A model generated the notes under the pieces. That model saw only the letters and a list, made by a program, of their open reading frames with translations. It did not search any database and was not told where the DNA came from. Of a stretch of DNA of 37,138 nt, positions 12,601 to 21,528 are shown one piece after another. The DNA comes from a virus. The stretch lies in IMG/VR virus record IMGVR_UViG_3300031977_000431, positions 1 to 37,138 of that record; one strand, 5' to 3'. A program made the translations under genes and the position numbers. Positions within the stretch are counted from its first letter, which is position 1; every line of letters starts with the position of its first letter.

Positions 12601-14709
12601 TTAGTACCTTGCTTGTTGTACCGCCTGTTGTGGTGCAGTGTCAGGGAAACGTGGTTCCGCCTGCATTGCCTTAATACGTTCAACGTCTACTGCAGTACCG
12701 TATTTACCGATAACCTCTGCAGCTTTGACAAGTAGATCTTGGTCCATCTTATCACGTTCGCGGTCATCCTGCGCCAGAGCTTTCTGAGCATCCAACTGGA
12801 TCTTAGCCTGAACCTCTTGTAGCTTGGTCTGAGCTTTGATCTGTTCGGCCTGTACCTGCGCCTGTGCTAGTGCTGCGTTAGGATCTGGCTGTTGGTTCTG
12901 CTGTGCCATCTGCTGCTGCTGTTGGATCAACTGCTGCTCGATCTGCGGGTTCATTGGCATGTAGTAGCGATCAGAGTTACGCATACCACCTAGAGCCAAG
13001 ATATCAGCCAAGGTGTTGCGGATGTTCGTCATGCCTACTAGACCATTACCTGGGCCGTAGTTCTGCCAGATCTGCATTTGAGTCTGAAGTGTCTGCATTA
13101 GTGCAGATGCCTTCTCGTCTTCTTTACCAGTGCCCAGGCCAACATTCACAGAGATACCCATTTCGGTGTTCCATGAACGTGGATCGATCGGTGCGAACTG
13201 ATCACCCGATAGACGCATCATCACTTCATCTGGGCTATTCTCAGCAACCAGTTTAAGCATCAGCTTGAATAGGCGAGTCATACCACCCTCAGCAAAGTTG
13301 CGAGCGATAACCTCTACCTGACCGGCTGCTGCCTGTACAGTAAGTTGAGCTGCTGTAGCGGTAGAATTCTGCAATGCATCCGGGTTAAGACCCATTGATG
13401 CGCGAGAGACGCCAGTCTTCTGCTCAATTGTTTGATCGTAGTATTCCATCGCACCAAGTGTCTGACCTGCTACAAATGGAACTGCCATATCTTGAACGGC
13501 ACCTGCCTGTTTCATGCGAACCAAGCCACCGATCTCGTTGTTCATCAGATCTTCTACATTGACCATACCTTCCACAAAACCTAGTCGTGGAGTATTGGTC
13601 ATTGCAATGTTATCCAGAACACCGCGTAGCATAGCAGTCGCAGCATCCTGGTCATTGATGATTAGATCAGCCACTGAGCGACCGAAGAATGCATGTGGCT
13701 CTGGGTCACACTCGAACACAGCGAATGGTACTTCAGACCATGGCTCAACACTGAGTAGTTCGTATTCACTACCACCCATGATGATACGCTGCATCTGTGC
13801 GACACCTGTACCCTCAACGTCCATCTTCATGTAACACTCAGTCACGGTGACGATCTTCATTGACGGGTCTTGGATGTCTTCTTCGTTAACTTGGTCGTAG
13901 CCACGACGCTCGAAGTCTTCAGCCTCTGCCATTGTGTCGTAATCCATGACACCGGATAGCATAGAGACTTGGTCGTAGTCGTAACCCATCTCTACCAGGT
14001 CAGATACACGCATGTCGGTGCGCTGACCAACACAGTATGCATCATCGATGTTGCGAGCAGAGCGTGATACGAAAAACTCTTCAGGTGGTACAGATTCAAC
14101 ACACAGCTTGCCTTCGTCACTGTATCGATTGATCGTTAGTGTGTAGCTAGGCATTTCCTGCTCTACACCAAACTCATCCATCATTAGAGACGTTTCCATC
14201 GACTGCTCGATTACCTCTACATCGTCTTCATTGACGACTAGCATCATCTCTTGCTCAGTCAGATTGGATAGTGTGTATGTTTCTGCTGTTTTATATGTAT
14301 CCCAGTACACCTTCACAATACCGGCTTTCTTCAGCAGTGCATCATGGAATGCATCCGATAGGACACGGAAACCATTCTTCTCAGCGAACTGGCTGTGGAT
14401 GTATTTGGTAGCAGTATCTGCTGCCTGAACATCTTGTGCTGTATTTGGTGTGTACTGTACGAAATTCTCATTAGACAGGAATATGCGCAGCAGACTTGGT
14501 TTGATATTACGGATGGTGTCACGAACCTTGGTAGCAACTACAGTGCTACGGCCCTCAATCTCACCAATATCAACCTGACCATCAAAGTATCGCTGTGCCT
14601 TGATTCGGTCGTCAGCGATCTCTGACTCGATGAAATCTACAGCATCGTTAACAGCGTCTCGTGCGACGTTCTTGATCTGGATCTCATCCATTGGCTGTAG
14701 CTCTGCCAT
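12601..14709 (-). CDS. Portal protein (P22-like size)
   Basis: Twelve copies form the gate through which DNA enters and leaves the head. The 702 residues are close to P22 portal (725). Visible portal features include an N-terminal clip/stem region with YIHSQFAEKNG and DALLKKAGIVKVYWD, and the SVPPEEFFVSRSARNIDDAYCVGQR stretch often seen in P22-type portals. A Q-rich C-terminal coiled region (residues about 600-680, the barrel) also fits. The start overlaps the stop of the 682-residue gene (TAATG). Confidence 0.92.
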   Translation of the reverse strand: MAELQPMDEIQIKNVARDAVNDAVDFIESEIADDRIKAQRYFDGQVDIGEIEGRSTVVATKVRDTIRNIKPSLLRIFLSNENFVQYTPNTAQDVQAADTATKYIHSQFAEKNGFRVLSDAFHDALLKKAGIVKVYWDTYKTAETYTLSNLTEQEMMLVVNEDDVEVIEQSMETSLMMDEFGVEQEMPSYTLTINRYSDEGKLCVESVPPEEFFVSRSARNIDDAYCVGQRTDMRVSDLVEMGYDYDQVSMLSGVMDYDTMAEAEDFERRGYDQVNEEDIQDPSMKIVTVTECYMKMDVEGTGVAQMQRIIMGGSEYELLSVEPWSEVPFAVFECDPEPHAFFGRSVADLIINDQDAATAMLRGVLDNIAMTNTPRLGFVEGMVNVEDLMNNEIGGLVRMKQAGAVQDMAVPFVAGQTLGAMEYYDQTIEQKTGVSRASMGLNPDALQNSTATAAQLTVQAAAGQVEVIARNFAEGGMTRLFKLMLKLVAENSPDEVMMRLSGDQFAPIDPRSWNTEMGISVNVGLGTGKEDEKASALMQTLQTQMQIWQNYGPGNGLVGMTNIRNTLADILALGGMRNSDRYYMPMNPQIEQQLIQQQQQMAQQNQQPDPNAALAQAQVQAEQIKAQTKLQEVQAKIQLDAQKALAQDDRERDKMDQDLLVKAAEVIGKYGTAVDVERIKAMQAEPRFPDTAPQQAVQQARY

Positions 14710-16757
14710 TACTTAACTCCTGTGTTACGCAACACTTCTTTAATAGACGCATATGCCTGCTTGAGTCGCTCTTCTTCGACCTGTCTAGGTGTTTTACCTA
14801 GAGCTTTCTGTGTCAGTGATAAGCCTGCATCAACTGCTGCGTTTGTTGTAGCATCCAATCCAAGACCTCTGAGAGCTTGCGTTGTGCCTGCAGCCTGAGT
14901 TGCCTGGAAATTGCCAACAGCAGCAGGACCAAACACCTTGTCCAACTCTTTAGCAAACCTTGATAGAGAGTATACACTTGATTCGTCTGGTGGTGTTACT
15001 GGCTTGGCATTTGGGTCATACGGACCAACTTCTTTTGATGTTGATGGCTGCTTAAACTGCTCAACAGTCTCGTCTAGTTGACGAAGTGCTGAATCCAGTC
15101 GGTAGCTGTTGCCGTACTCACTAAATAGCTTACGGAATTCCTGGCCTAAAGCACGGTAATCACCCTCACCAACAGACTCGCGAACAGCACGCGTCATTGA
15201 ATCTAGAAGGTTGTCTTCAGTATCAATAATGCGAGATAGCACGTCATTCATTCGTGCATATCGCGGGTTCAACTCACGGACAATCTCGTTAGCTTCCGAG
15301 CGCAGCGCCTTGGCGAAGCTGCGACCAGACTCTGGGATGCCATTGTTCGACAATTTTTCCCAGTTGATCAAAGAGTCTAGCTGTTGCTTAAGCACATGCA
15401 TGCCGTATGCGTCCGGGTTCTTTGTCTTAGCAATCAGATCGGCTGTCTTGCGTATGATCGCTTTAGATCCGTCATCCTCTTGGATTTTTGAACCTTCAAA
15501 ATCGATAGTAGATTTACCATCTCGGTAGAGTAGTGGCTTACCATCAGCACCGATTTCGTACTCAATACCTAGATCATCCATCTGCTTCGCAAATAGGTCG
15601 TTGATGCGCATGTATGGAACCTCTACACCCTTAAGTTCCTGCTCTGCAATCTGCTTAAGTTCGGCACCTGCACGACGCTTCTTATCAGTCAAGAAGTCCA
15701 TGCGAGTCTGGATGACATTGCCAACAGTCTCGGTCGGTCTACGGACCTTTGGACTTAATGGGGCTGCTTTGAGAGCCTCCATATCATTAACCATCTTGAA
15801 CATATTAAAACGCGTAGGACCGGATGCGACTTTTAGTGTCTGCACTACTGCGGGATCAAACCCAAGATCAATCGCCTGGATTGCAGCAGTATCTTTACTA
15901 CCTGATCGTGTAAATTCTGCTAAACCTTTTTGCGTCTCACCGCGCTGAATCTCACGCTCAATGATCGGCTTGGCAGAAAACTCTGCCTCACCGGTTGTCA
16001 TCTTGCGGTTTATTTCAGCAGGAATAGAGGCTTTTTCTTCGTCGCTCAACACAGCGTATACCAGATTGCGTTCAGCAAGAATCTTCTCTAGCTCTGGCGT
16101 AGGTGATCCATCTGGGTTCTTCAGCTTAACTGGACCCTGTAGGGATCGGTATGCTTTTAGACCAGTAATTGCCTGCAGAATGTCTGGCAGGATGTAGTAG
16201 GCAGTCTCTTCAAGTGGTTGGGCGTTATATCTCTCAACGGCCTGCTGTGACATCTCTGGACCTTTACCTAAGACATCTAAGCCACCTTCACCAAGCGTAG
16301 CCTCTAAACCCTCACCAAGCGCACCAATAGTCTTTTGGCCTGCCACAGATTGTGGCATATAGGTTAAGCCACTCTGAACACGTTCAATGGTCTCAGGACC
16401 GGCACCACGCTCTTCAGATATAAGCGCATCACCAATACCGGCAGCATATGAAATAGGAGCTGCTATAGCTCCAGTGCCAATTGTTGCTAGTGTCTCTACA
16501 CCACCTTTTGCAATGTTTGCCAGACCTTCACCAGTGAATGGATCTAGGTTGATACGACCCTGTGGAATGCCTGCTTTTGGACTTTCAGTCATTGCCTCTG
16601 GATCAATAAACTGGCCACTGCCCAGGTAGTTGCGCACCACGTTATCAATGGCAGACTTTGGAGCACCTGCAGGTAGCTGATGCTCACTTCCGTCGGGCAT
16701 AGTAATTACAGTAGCGCCATCTCTTTCTTCGACGCTAATATCAAATGCTTTTGCCAT
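14709..16757 (-). CDS. Large internal virion/ejection protein (682 aa)
   Basis: I do not recognise a family domain. The first 120 residues include a hydrophobic Gly/Ala-rich region (IAKGGVETLATIGTGAIAAPISYAAG), which could insert in a membrane. The rest is long helices (residues about 330-640). Size, helical make-up and position between structural genes and the portal fit an ejected internal virion protein, like those of P22 or T7. No lysozyme or transglycosylase catalytic motif is apparent. The ribosome binding site is GAGGG. Confidence 0.75.
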   Translation of the reverse strand: MAKAFDISVEERDGATVITMPDGSEHQLPAGAPKSAIDNVVRNYLGSGQFIDPEAMTESPKAGIPQGRINLDPFTGEGLANIAKGGVETLATIGTGAIAAPISYAAGIGDALISEERGAGPETIERVQSGLTYMPQSVAGQKTIGALGEGLEATLGEGGLDVLGKGPEMSQQAVERYNAQPLEETAYYILPDILQAITGLKAYRSLQGPVKLKNPDGSPTPELEKILAERNLVYAVLSDEEKASIPAEINRKMTTGEAEFSAKPIIEREIQRGETQKGLAEFTRSGSKDTAAIQAIDLGFDPAVVQTLKVASGPTRFNMFKMVNDMEALKAAPLSPKVRRPTETVGNVIQTRMDFLTDKKRRAGAELKQIAEQELKGVEVPYMRINDLFAKQMDDLGIEYEIGADGKPLLYRDGKSTIDFEGSKIQEDDGSKAIIRKTADLIAKTKNPDAYGMHVLKQQLDSLINWEKLSNNGIPESGRSFAKALRSEANEIVRELNPRYARMNDVLSRIIDTEDNLLDSMTRAVRESVGEGDYRALGQEFRKLFSEYGNSYRLDSALRQLDETVEQFKQPSTSKEVGPYDPNAKPVTPPDESSVYSLSRFAKELDKVFGPAAVGNFQATQAAGTTQALRGLGLDATTNAAVDAGLSLTQKALGKTPRQVEEERLKQAYASIKEVLRNTGVK

Positions 16758-16768
16758 TATGCCCTCGC

Positions 16769-18103
16769 TTATTGAATCGGGTTGCCGTTGATGTCGTATT
16801 TAAATGTCTTTTTGACACCAGGTGCAGTAGATTCTGTTTTTGGAATATCTGCAGTCTGAATCCACTCTAGCGGGTTAGCCAGTTTCATCATGTCTTCACG
16901 CGCTTGCTGTGGTGAATAATTAGGGTCCATCATAGCACGATTAGCGATCTCACCCATCTTCATATCGTACATTGCGATATCTTTTAGGGTCTTAATGATC
17001 ATCTGGTTACCTTCTGCTGTATTCATCAGGCTAGGTAGTGATGCTTGGAATAGACGCAAATCTGCATCAGACATTGTGCCTGAGCCTGGTGGGCGCTGTG
17101 CAGGTACTAGACGACTGATGATGGCGTTAGCTGCCTCTACTGCAGATGCACCTTCTAGCTTGATGCCGATCGAGCCAAGTGCATTAGTTAGTGCTGCCAT
17201 ACCACCTGAAGGAGAGCGACTCAGTGCGTCTTCTAGGTATGCAATCTCACGGATTGATCGTTGCGCCTGTAATCCACCTTCAGATAGAGTGCTAAACTGC
17301 TTAATAATCGCATCATTAGCACCCTTATTCCATGAGTCGCCTTCACCCATAATTATTTCAGTCTTACCTGAATCCTTGAGTCGATTAACTTCGCTATCGT
17401 ACTGCTCTTGACTAATACGACCTGCAGACAAGTCTGCTTGTAGCTTACCGATCGTAGACTTAGCGCCAGTATCTAGCTGCGACTTAACAACAGCGTTATA
17501 GATGTCCTTAGCCAATGCAGGGTTTGATAGAGCTGCCTGTGCATGCTCTTTGTAGCCCATCTCAGCCAACTGACGTGCAATGCCTTGTGCAGCAGACTGC
17601 GTAGATTTCTGCGCTTGAATAGACTCTAAGCGTTTAGCAGCGTATGCAGCCAACTGCTGATCTGGGTTCAATCGCATAGTGTTGAATGCCATTGCGAGGC
17701 GCAGCATGTTGCTTTCATCGCCAAAGTAGTCAGACACTTTCTGCATGAAGCCTGGATCTTTATCACCGCCGGCTGCAAGTTGCTTAGTAGCAGTCTCAGC
17801 AATCTTGCCTTGAATCTGCTCTGGTGTTGATACCTGTGGTTTTTGCATTGGCATAGGCGACTGCATCATGCGAGCCTCAGACATCTCTGCAGGTGATACC
17901 ATGCCACCTGTTCGATCTGACATTGCCTTGTCTGCAAGAATATTACCTACTGGAGCTGAGATTGGCGCAGCAGCCGGGCTCATCTGTGGCGGTTGAGCCA
18001 TCATTTCTCGCTTGCGCTTTTCTTCATCGCTCATGCCTAGAGCACCACCGATAAAGTCTAAAATGGTTGTTGCTCGATTACCAAGTGGGCTTTGAATTGC
18101 CAT
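16769..18103 (-). CDS. Putative internal virion protein (444 aa)
   Basis: The N-terminus has a short hydrophobic patch (TTILDFIGGALGM) followed by a proline/methionine-rich disordered stretch (residues about 35-100). The remainder is helical, with a central coiled region and an NAIISRLVPAQRPPGSGTMSDADLRLF motif that is common to marine phage structural proteins of this size. It lies between the 425- and 682-residue structural genes. The leader upstream (18104-18189) has two stem-loops. Confidence 0.75.
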   Translation of the reverse strand: MAIQSPLGNRATTILDFIGGALGMSDEEKRKREMMAQPPQMSPAAAPISAPVGNILADKAMSDRTGGMVSPAEMSEARMMQSPMPMQKPQVSTPEQIQGKIAETATKQLAAGGDKDPGFMQKVSDYFGDESNMLRLAMAFNTMRLNPDQQLAAYAAKRLESIQAQKSTQSAAQGIARQLAEMGYKEHAQAALSNPALAKDIYNAVVKSQLDTGAKSTIGKLQADLSAGRISQEQYDSEVNRLKDSGKTEIIMGEGDSWNKGANDAIIKQFSTLSEGGLQAQRSIREIAYLEDALSRSPSGGMAALTNALGSIGIKLEGASAVEAANAIISRLVPAQRPPGSGTMSDADLRLFQASLPSLMNTAEGNQMIIKTLKDIAMYDMKMGEIANRAMMDPNYSPQQAREDMMKLANPLEWIQTADIPKTESTAPGVKKTFKYDINGNPIQ

Positions 18104-18119
18104 CTCTTTCTCCTATATA

Positions 18120-18178
18120 GACCCCGTTAGGGGTCCTGACCTGCCTACATGATGCGGGCGAGCTGTTAAGTAAGCAGG
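18120..18178 (-). promoter_or_regulatory. Structured leader with two stem-loops
   Basis: On the minus strand, CCTGCTTAC (18170-18178) can pair with GTAGGCAGG (18140-18148) with one mismatch, closing a 21-base loop; and GACCCC (18130-18135) pairs with GGGGTC (18120-18125) around a four-base loop. The second hairpin ends about 15 bases before the start codon of 16769-18103, close to its ribosome binding site. There is no T run, so it is more likely a processing, stability or translation element than a terminator. Confidence 0.5.
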
Positions 18179-18189
18179 CCAGAACTCTT

Positions 18190-19467
18190 TTACTTCTTAC
18201 CGTAAATACTACCTGCGGTCGTAGCTGCCATGGTCAAGTAATCAAATAGACCAGGCTGTTTGCTTTCGGTAGTAGTTGACGGTTGTGGTGATGCGCCAAG
18301 TGCTTGTGCTAGGTAGCCAAGCGCCTGTGCCGGTGCACCAGTGTAACCTGCATATTGACCTTTCGCAGCATCAATAAGTGCCTGCTGAATAGCCTGTTGC
18401 TGTAGACCAACATTCTGTAGGTTTGCAGTAGCCTGCTGACCCATATCGAACGCTTGGCCTGCAAGACTACCCATCTGACTAGCTGCACCAAGACGCTGTT
18501 GCGCACCCTGCAATCCTGCAGACTGGTTAAGCTGTTGTGCTGTCATCATGTTCTGAGCACCGAACTGACCTGCTTGGTTCATAGCAGCCTGATTCTGTAG
18601 CATGGCTTGGTTGGCAGCGCCTGCACCAAACTGACCGGCAGCATTCAATGCAGCCATGTTAGCCTGTGATGCACCCATGCGGTTGCCAATGTCAGATAGA
18701 GCCATTTGCTGTGCATTCTGGAATCCGCCCTGACGTAGACCTGCAATCTGCTGATTAAGGTTGTTCTGGATATTTGCTGCCATAGTACCTTCAGCAACAC
18801 CATGACGTGAACCACCAAATGCGCCTGCTGCAGTAGCCTGTGCACCTAGCTCATTAGATGCCATTTGCTGACCAGTCATAGCATCTTTCTGTAGCCCCTG
18901 AATGACTGACTCATCATATGGGTTCATGTAAGAGCTTAGATCAGTCGTAGCCAATTGCCCTGCTGTCATAGTCGCAGGTCGATAACCGGTTGAACCTACC
19001 ATTGCAGGACGGTATCCAGTAGCCTGTACTTGCTGTGGTTGGTAATACTGACCCTGTGCAGTGTTAGCCATTGCTGACTGAAGACCCTGAGCTGCTGCAG
19101 TATTCACATTAAATGGCTGCGGAGCGCCTGTTGGTGTCTGCATAGGTGGCAGTGTCGCAGGGCCACCACCTTGTACTGACGCCATTGGTGATCCAGTGTA
19201 TGTATTTACATCAGATCCAGTGCCATTCCATGCCCCGCTGCTTGATGGATCACCAGGAACACCAGTAAGTCTAGCTCCACTTATACCTTTGTATGGAGAT
19301 ACACTACCTGAAGGTGCCGCTCCAGAGCCTATATTGGTACCCATAGTGCCTACACCTTGAAGGCTATTCTGTACAGGGCCAGTGTATGGCTTATATCCAT
19401 TCTGTATTGCCCAATTCATGAGTGGCTGTCCTGTTTGTGCGGTAGCTCCGCCTGCTGCGCCTGCCAT
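18190..19467 (-). CDS. Gln/Ala/Gly-rich virion structural protein (425 aa)
   Basis: The protein is low-complexity: Q, A, G and N dominate residues 110-400, with repeated NQAGQFGAQN-like and GYRPA motifs (TGYRPAMVG, TGYRPATMT). The segment YMNPYDESVIQGL followed by GGSRHGVAEG is a marker of a structural protein family frequent in marine phages. It lies in the block of internal virion proteins. A short hydrophobic C-terminal segment (LFDYLTMAATTAGSIYGKK) might be a membrane or assembly element. Confidence 0.78.
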   Translation of the reverse strand: MAGAAGGATAQTGQPLMNWAIQNGYKPYTGPVQNSLQGVGTMGTNIGSGAAPSGSVSPYKGISGARLTGVPGDPSSSGAWNGTGSDVNTYTGSPMASVQGGGPATLPPMQTPTGAPQPFNVNTAAAQGLQSAMANTAQGQYYQPQQVQATGYRPAMVGSTGYRPATMTAGQLATTDLSSYMNPYDESVIQGLQKDAMTGQQMASNELGAQATAAGAFGGSRHGVAEGTMAANIQNNLNQQIAGLRQGGFQNAQQMALSDIGNRMGASQANMAALNAAGQFGAGAANQAMLQNQAAMNQAGQFGAQNMMTAQQLNQSAGLQGAQQRLGAASQMGSLAGQAFDMGQQATANLQNVGLQQQAIQQALIDAAKGQYAGYTGAPAQALGYLAQALGASPQPSTTTESKQPGLFDYLTMAATTAGSIYGKK

Positions 19468-19479
19468 ATCTATATCCTC

Positions 19480-20514
19480 TTAAATTCCGCGTCGCTGATT
19501 TGACGTGCTAGGTTTAGAAGGTGCTTTTGCAGGTGCTGCCTGCGTCATGCTACCACCACCTCTGAAACTTGTAGTCCAACCACCACCACTTGTTCTTCTT
19601 GTTGTACCACTAGGAGACCATGTACTACCAGATGATCTAGCAGCATCAATCTGAGCCTGCATTGCTGCAGCCTTCTCAGCAGCTACCTGAGCCTCGATCT
19701 CTTTAGCCCAATCAAAGTTATTCATGTTTAGACGCATATTAGCTTCACGCGGTGTTAGACCTGTCTTACCATCTTTAGATAGACCGCCACCAAGGTTGAT
19801 AGTGTAGTCGTAATCATTGATGTTAGATGTACCGATAGAGTCGCGTGCATTAGTACCAAGGTTGCCAAAGAAGCCTGGGTTCTCGACACCGGCTAGATCC
19901 TGCATAGCACCAACCGCCTGAGCATTGTTTGCCATAAGCATCATACCGCCACCAGGGAATATATTAGCCAATAGACCCTTCGGTGACATTGGGTCAATAT
20001 ATCCAAAGTCATTGACTGTAGATCTCATGTACGGATTACTTTCGCTTGGGGCTTCGTAATTCCCACCGCTAGAAATTGAAACATAATCCTGATTAATCTC
20101 CGGAGTGCCACCACCAAATGTAACAGGTACTACACCAGTTTGTGGATCGACAAACATAGATTGGTTCATTGCGTATTGACCTGGACGACGCTCCGCAAGC
20201 TCTGCTACAGCTTGATCGTATAAATCGCCTGAAGAGTAGCCAGTAATACCACCTGCGAACTGCTGTGCTGTTGGTACGCCTGCATTTGCATCACCACCCT
20301 GTGGCACAAGACCAAAGGCAGCAGCAGCGTCGTATGTAGCTTGGTTGCCTAGTAACTGGTTTGCGTTTTGAGCTGCTACGTCTGGACCGTAATACGGCAT
20401 GTAGCCAACTTCAGAGGCCATTTTAGCCTTGGCTAAGTTTTCTTTAGCCGGACCTTCTAGCCATGATGGAATCTGAACTGAGCTAGTATTGCTTCCGCCT
20501 TTACCGCCAGACAT
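19480..20514 (-). CDS. Gly/Ser-rich virion structural protein (344 aa)
   Basis: The start (SGGKGGSNTSSVQIPSWLEGPAKENLAKAK, broken here by a polar stretch) and a PYYGPDVAAQN motif resemble the family of structural proteins that pair with the 425-residue protein next door. A C-terminal disordered GGGWTTSFRGGG and lysine/proline/serine tail follow. Position supports a virion role; the exact role is unknown. Confidence 0.72.
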   Translation of the reverse strand: MSGGKGGSNTSSVQIPSWLEGPAKENLAKAKMASEVGYMPYYGPDVAAQNANQLLGNQATYDAAAAFGLVPQGGDANAGVPTAQQFAGGITGYSSGDLYDQAVAELAERRPGQYAMNQSMFVDPQTGVVPVTFGGGTPEINQDYVSISSGGNYEAPSESNPYMRSTVNDFGYIDPMSPKGLLANIFPGGGMMLMANNAQAVGAMQDLAGVENPGFFGNLGTNARDSIGTSNINDYDYTINLGGGLSKDGKTGLTPREANMRLNMNNFDWAKEIEAQVAAEKAAAMQAQIDAARSSGSTWSPSGTTRRTSGGGWTTSFRGGGSMTQAAPAKAPSKPSTSNQRRGI

Positions 20515-20515
20515 A

Positions 20516-20872
20516 TTATATCTCCTTACCTAAAGTCACGAACATCTGCTCGTAACCATAATCGGCAAGAACTCGTTTCCACCCTTGGCGACCTGCTATG
20601 GTCATTGAAGAGCAGCCTTGAGCCTTACCCCACGCTTCTGCAGATTCTTGCATATCAAGTATCTGGTCCATGTCACCGCCCGCCAAGAAGACATGTAAAA
20701 CTTTCTTGCTAGGATACACTATTATCTCGGTAACTGCACATGCCTTATCACCGGCCCATAGCTGCATTTTACCTTCTACGATCGCCTGACAAACGTCTTC
20801 AAAATCGTGTGTACCACCTGAATATGCGAGAGCAGCTTCTATCCACTCTCTGCATCTTTCTAGCTCGCCCAT
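20516..20872 (-). CDS. GNAT-fold virion-associated protein (118 aa)
   Basis: The C-terminal half has features of a GNAT acyltransferase fold (VLHVFLAGGDMDQIL, then AWGKAQGCSSMTIAGRQGWKRVL ADYGYEQ). Similar small proteins, for example T7 gp13, are encoded next to internal virion proteins and are needed for assembly. Acetyl-CoA binding residues are not convincing, so structural use of the fold is plausible. Its start has AGAGG. Confidence 0.72.
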   Translation of the reverse strand: MGELERCREWIEAALAYSGGTHDFEDVCQAIVEGKMQLWAGDKACAVTEIIVYPSKKVLHVFLAGGDMDQILDMQESAEAWGKAQGCSSMTIAGRQGWKRVLADYGYEQMFVTLGKEI

Positions 20873-20880
20873 ATAAACCT

Positions 20881-21528
20881 CTACTGGTGTATTCTCGCCA
20901 CAGACAAAGTGACCGATGGTGTCGCAGGACAGAATGACTCTGCTGCGTGCGCCTCTAGTGTAACAGCCGTATCAGATGTTGCCCACTTAGCCTCTAGGTA
21001 ATCACCTGCCGACACACTAAACAGTGCTGTACGGCTCATAACGACGGTTGCACCATTGTCTACGATAGATACCTTGATTGTAGACCCGGCAACATCAGTG
21101 CCATTGATAGCAGGCCAAAACCATAAATCCTTTAGGGATGAGTTGGTTGACGTGATCTGCACCGAGAATGCCAGTGAGTATAATCCACCGTCGTTAAAGT
21201 GGATCTCTGTATTGTTCTCTAGTGTCACACCATCGCCATTGGCAATACCGTCCCATTGGATCTCGTAGGCCGTATTGATCGCAGCAGCAGTGATATTTGT
21301 GTTGCTGTATGCCATACCAGAGCCATCCTGTATGACTAGCGGACGATATACACCATCGATAGAGATGACCGGCTCTTTCTGATCGTTATCCCATAATAGG
21401 ATTCCGTCCTCTGGAGCCTTTGTCTCGCCACGTCGCCAGGTTAGAGTATCTTTAGCGGTATCAAGCGCCTGCACAAGACGGTTTGCCCATGCCTGCCAGT
21501 TACCGCCAAATGGACGTGGAAAGCTCAT
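20881..21528 (-). CDS. Putative tail/receptor-binding protein with jelly-roll domain (215 aa)
   Basis: The first 80 residues form a trimeric-style helical and short beta attachment region (FGGNWQAWANRLVQAL, LTWRRGETKAPEDGILLWDN). The C-terminal 130 residues are a beta-rich C1q/TNF-like jelly-roll by composition (GLYSLAFSVQITSTN, LWFWPAINGTD, SAGDYLEAKW). Such domains occur in phage receptor-binding or head-decoration proteins. The start overlaps the tail nozzle gene stop by ATGA. Confidence 0.65.
   Translation of the reverse strand: MSFPRPFGGNWQAWANRLVQALDTAKDTLTWRRGETKAPEDGILLWDNDQKEPVISIDGVYRPLVIQDGSGMAYSNTNITAAAINTAYEIQWDGIANGDGVTLENNTEIHFNDGGLYSLAFSVQITSTNSSLKDLWFWPAINGTDVAGSTIKVSIVDNGATVVMSRTALFSVSAGDYLEAKWATSDTAVTLEAHAAESFCPATPSVTLSVARIHQ

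Noticed and set aside
16995-17411. Plus-strand 138-codon frame and similar long frames opposite virion genes
   Set aside because: They mirror codon bias of the coding strand and lack start signals.
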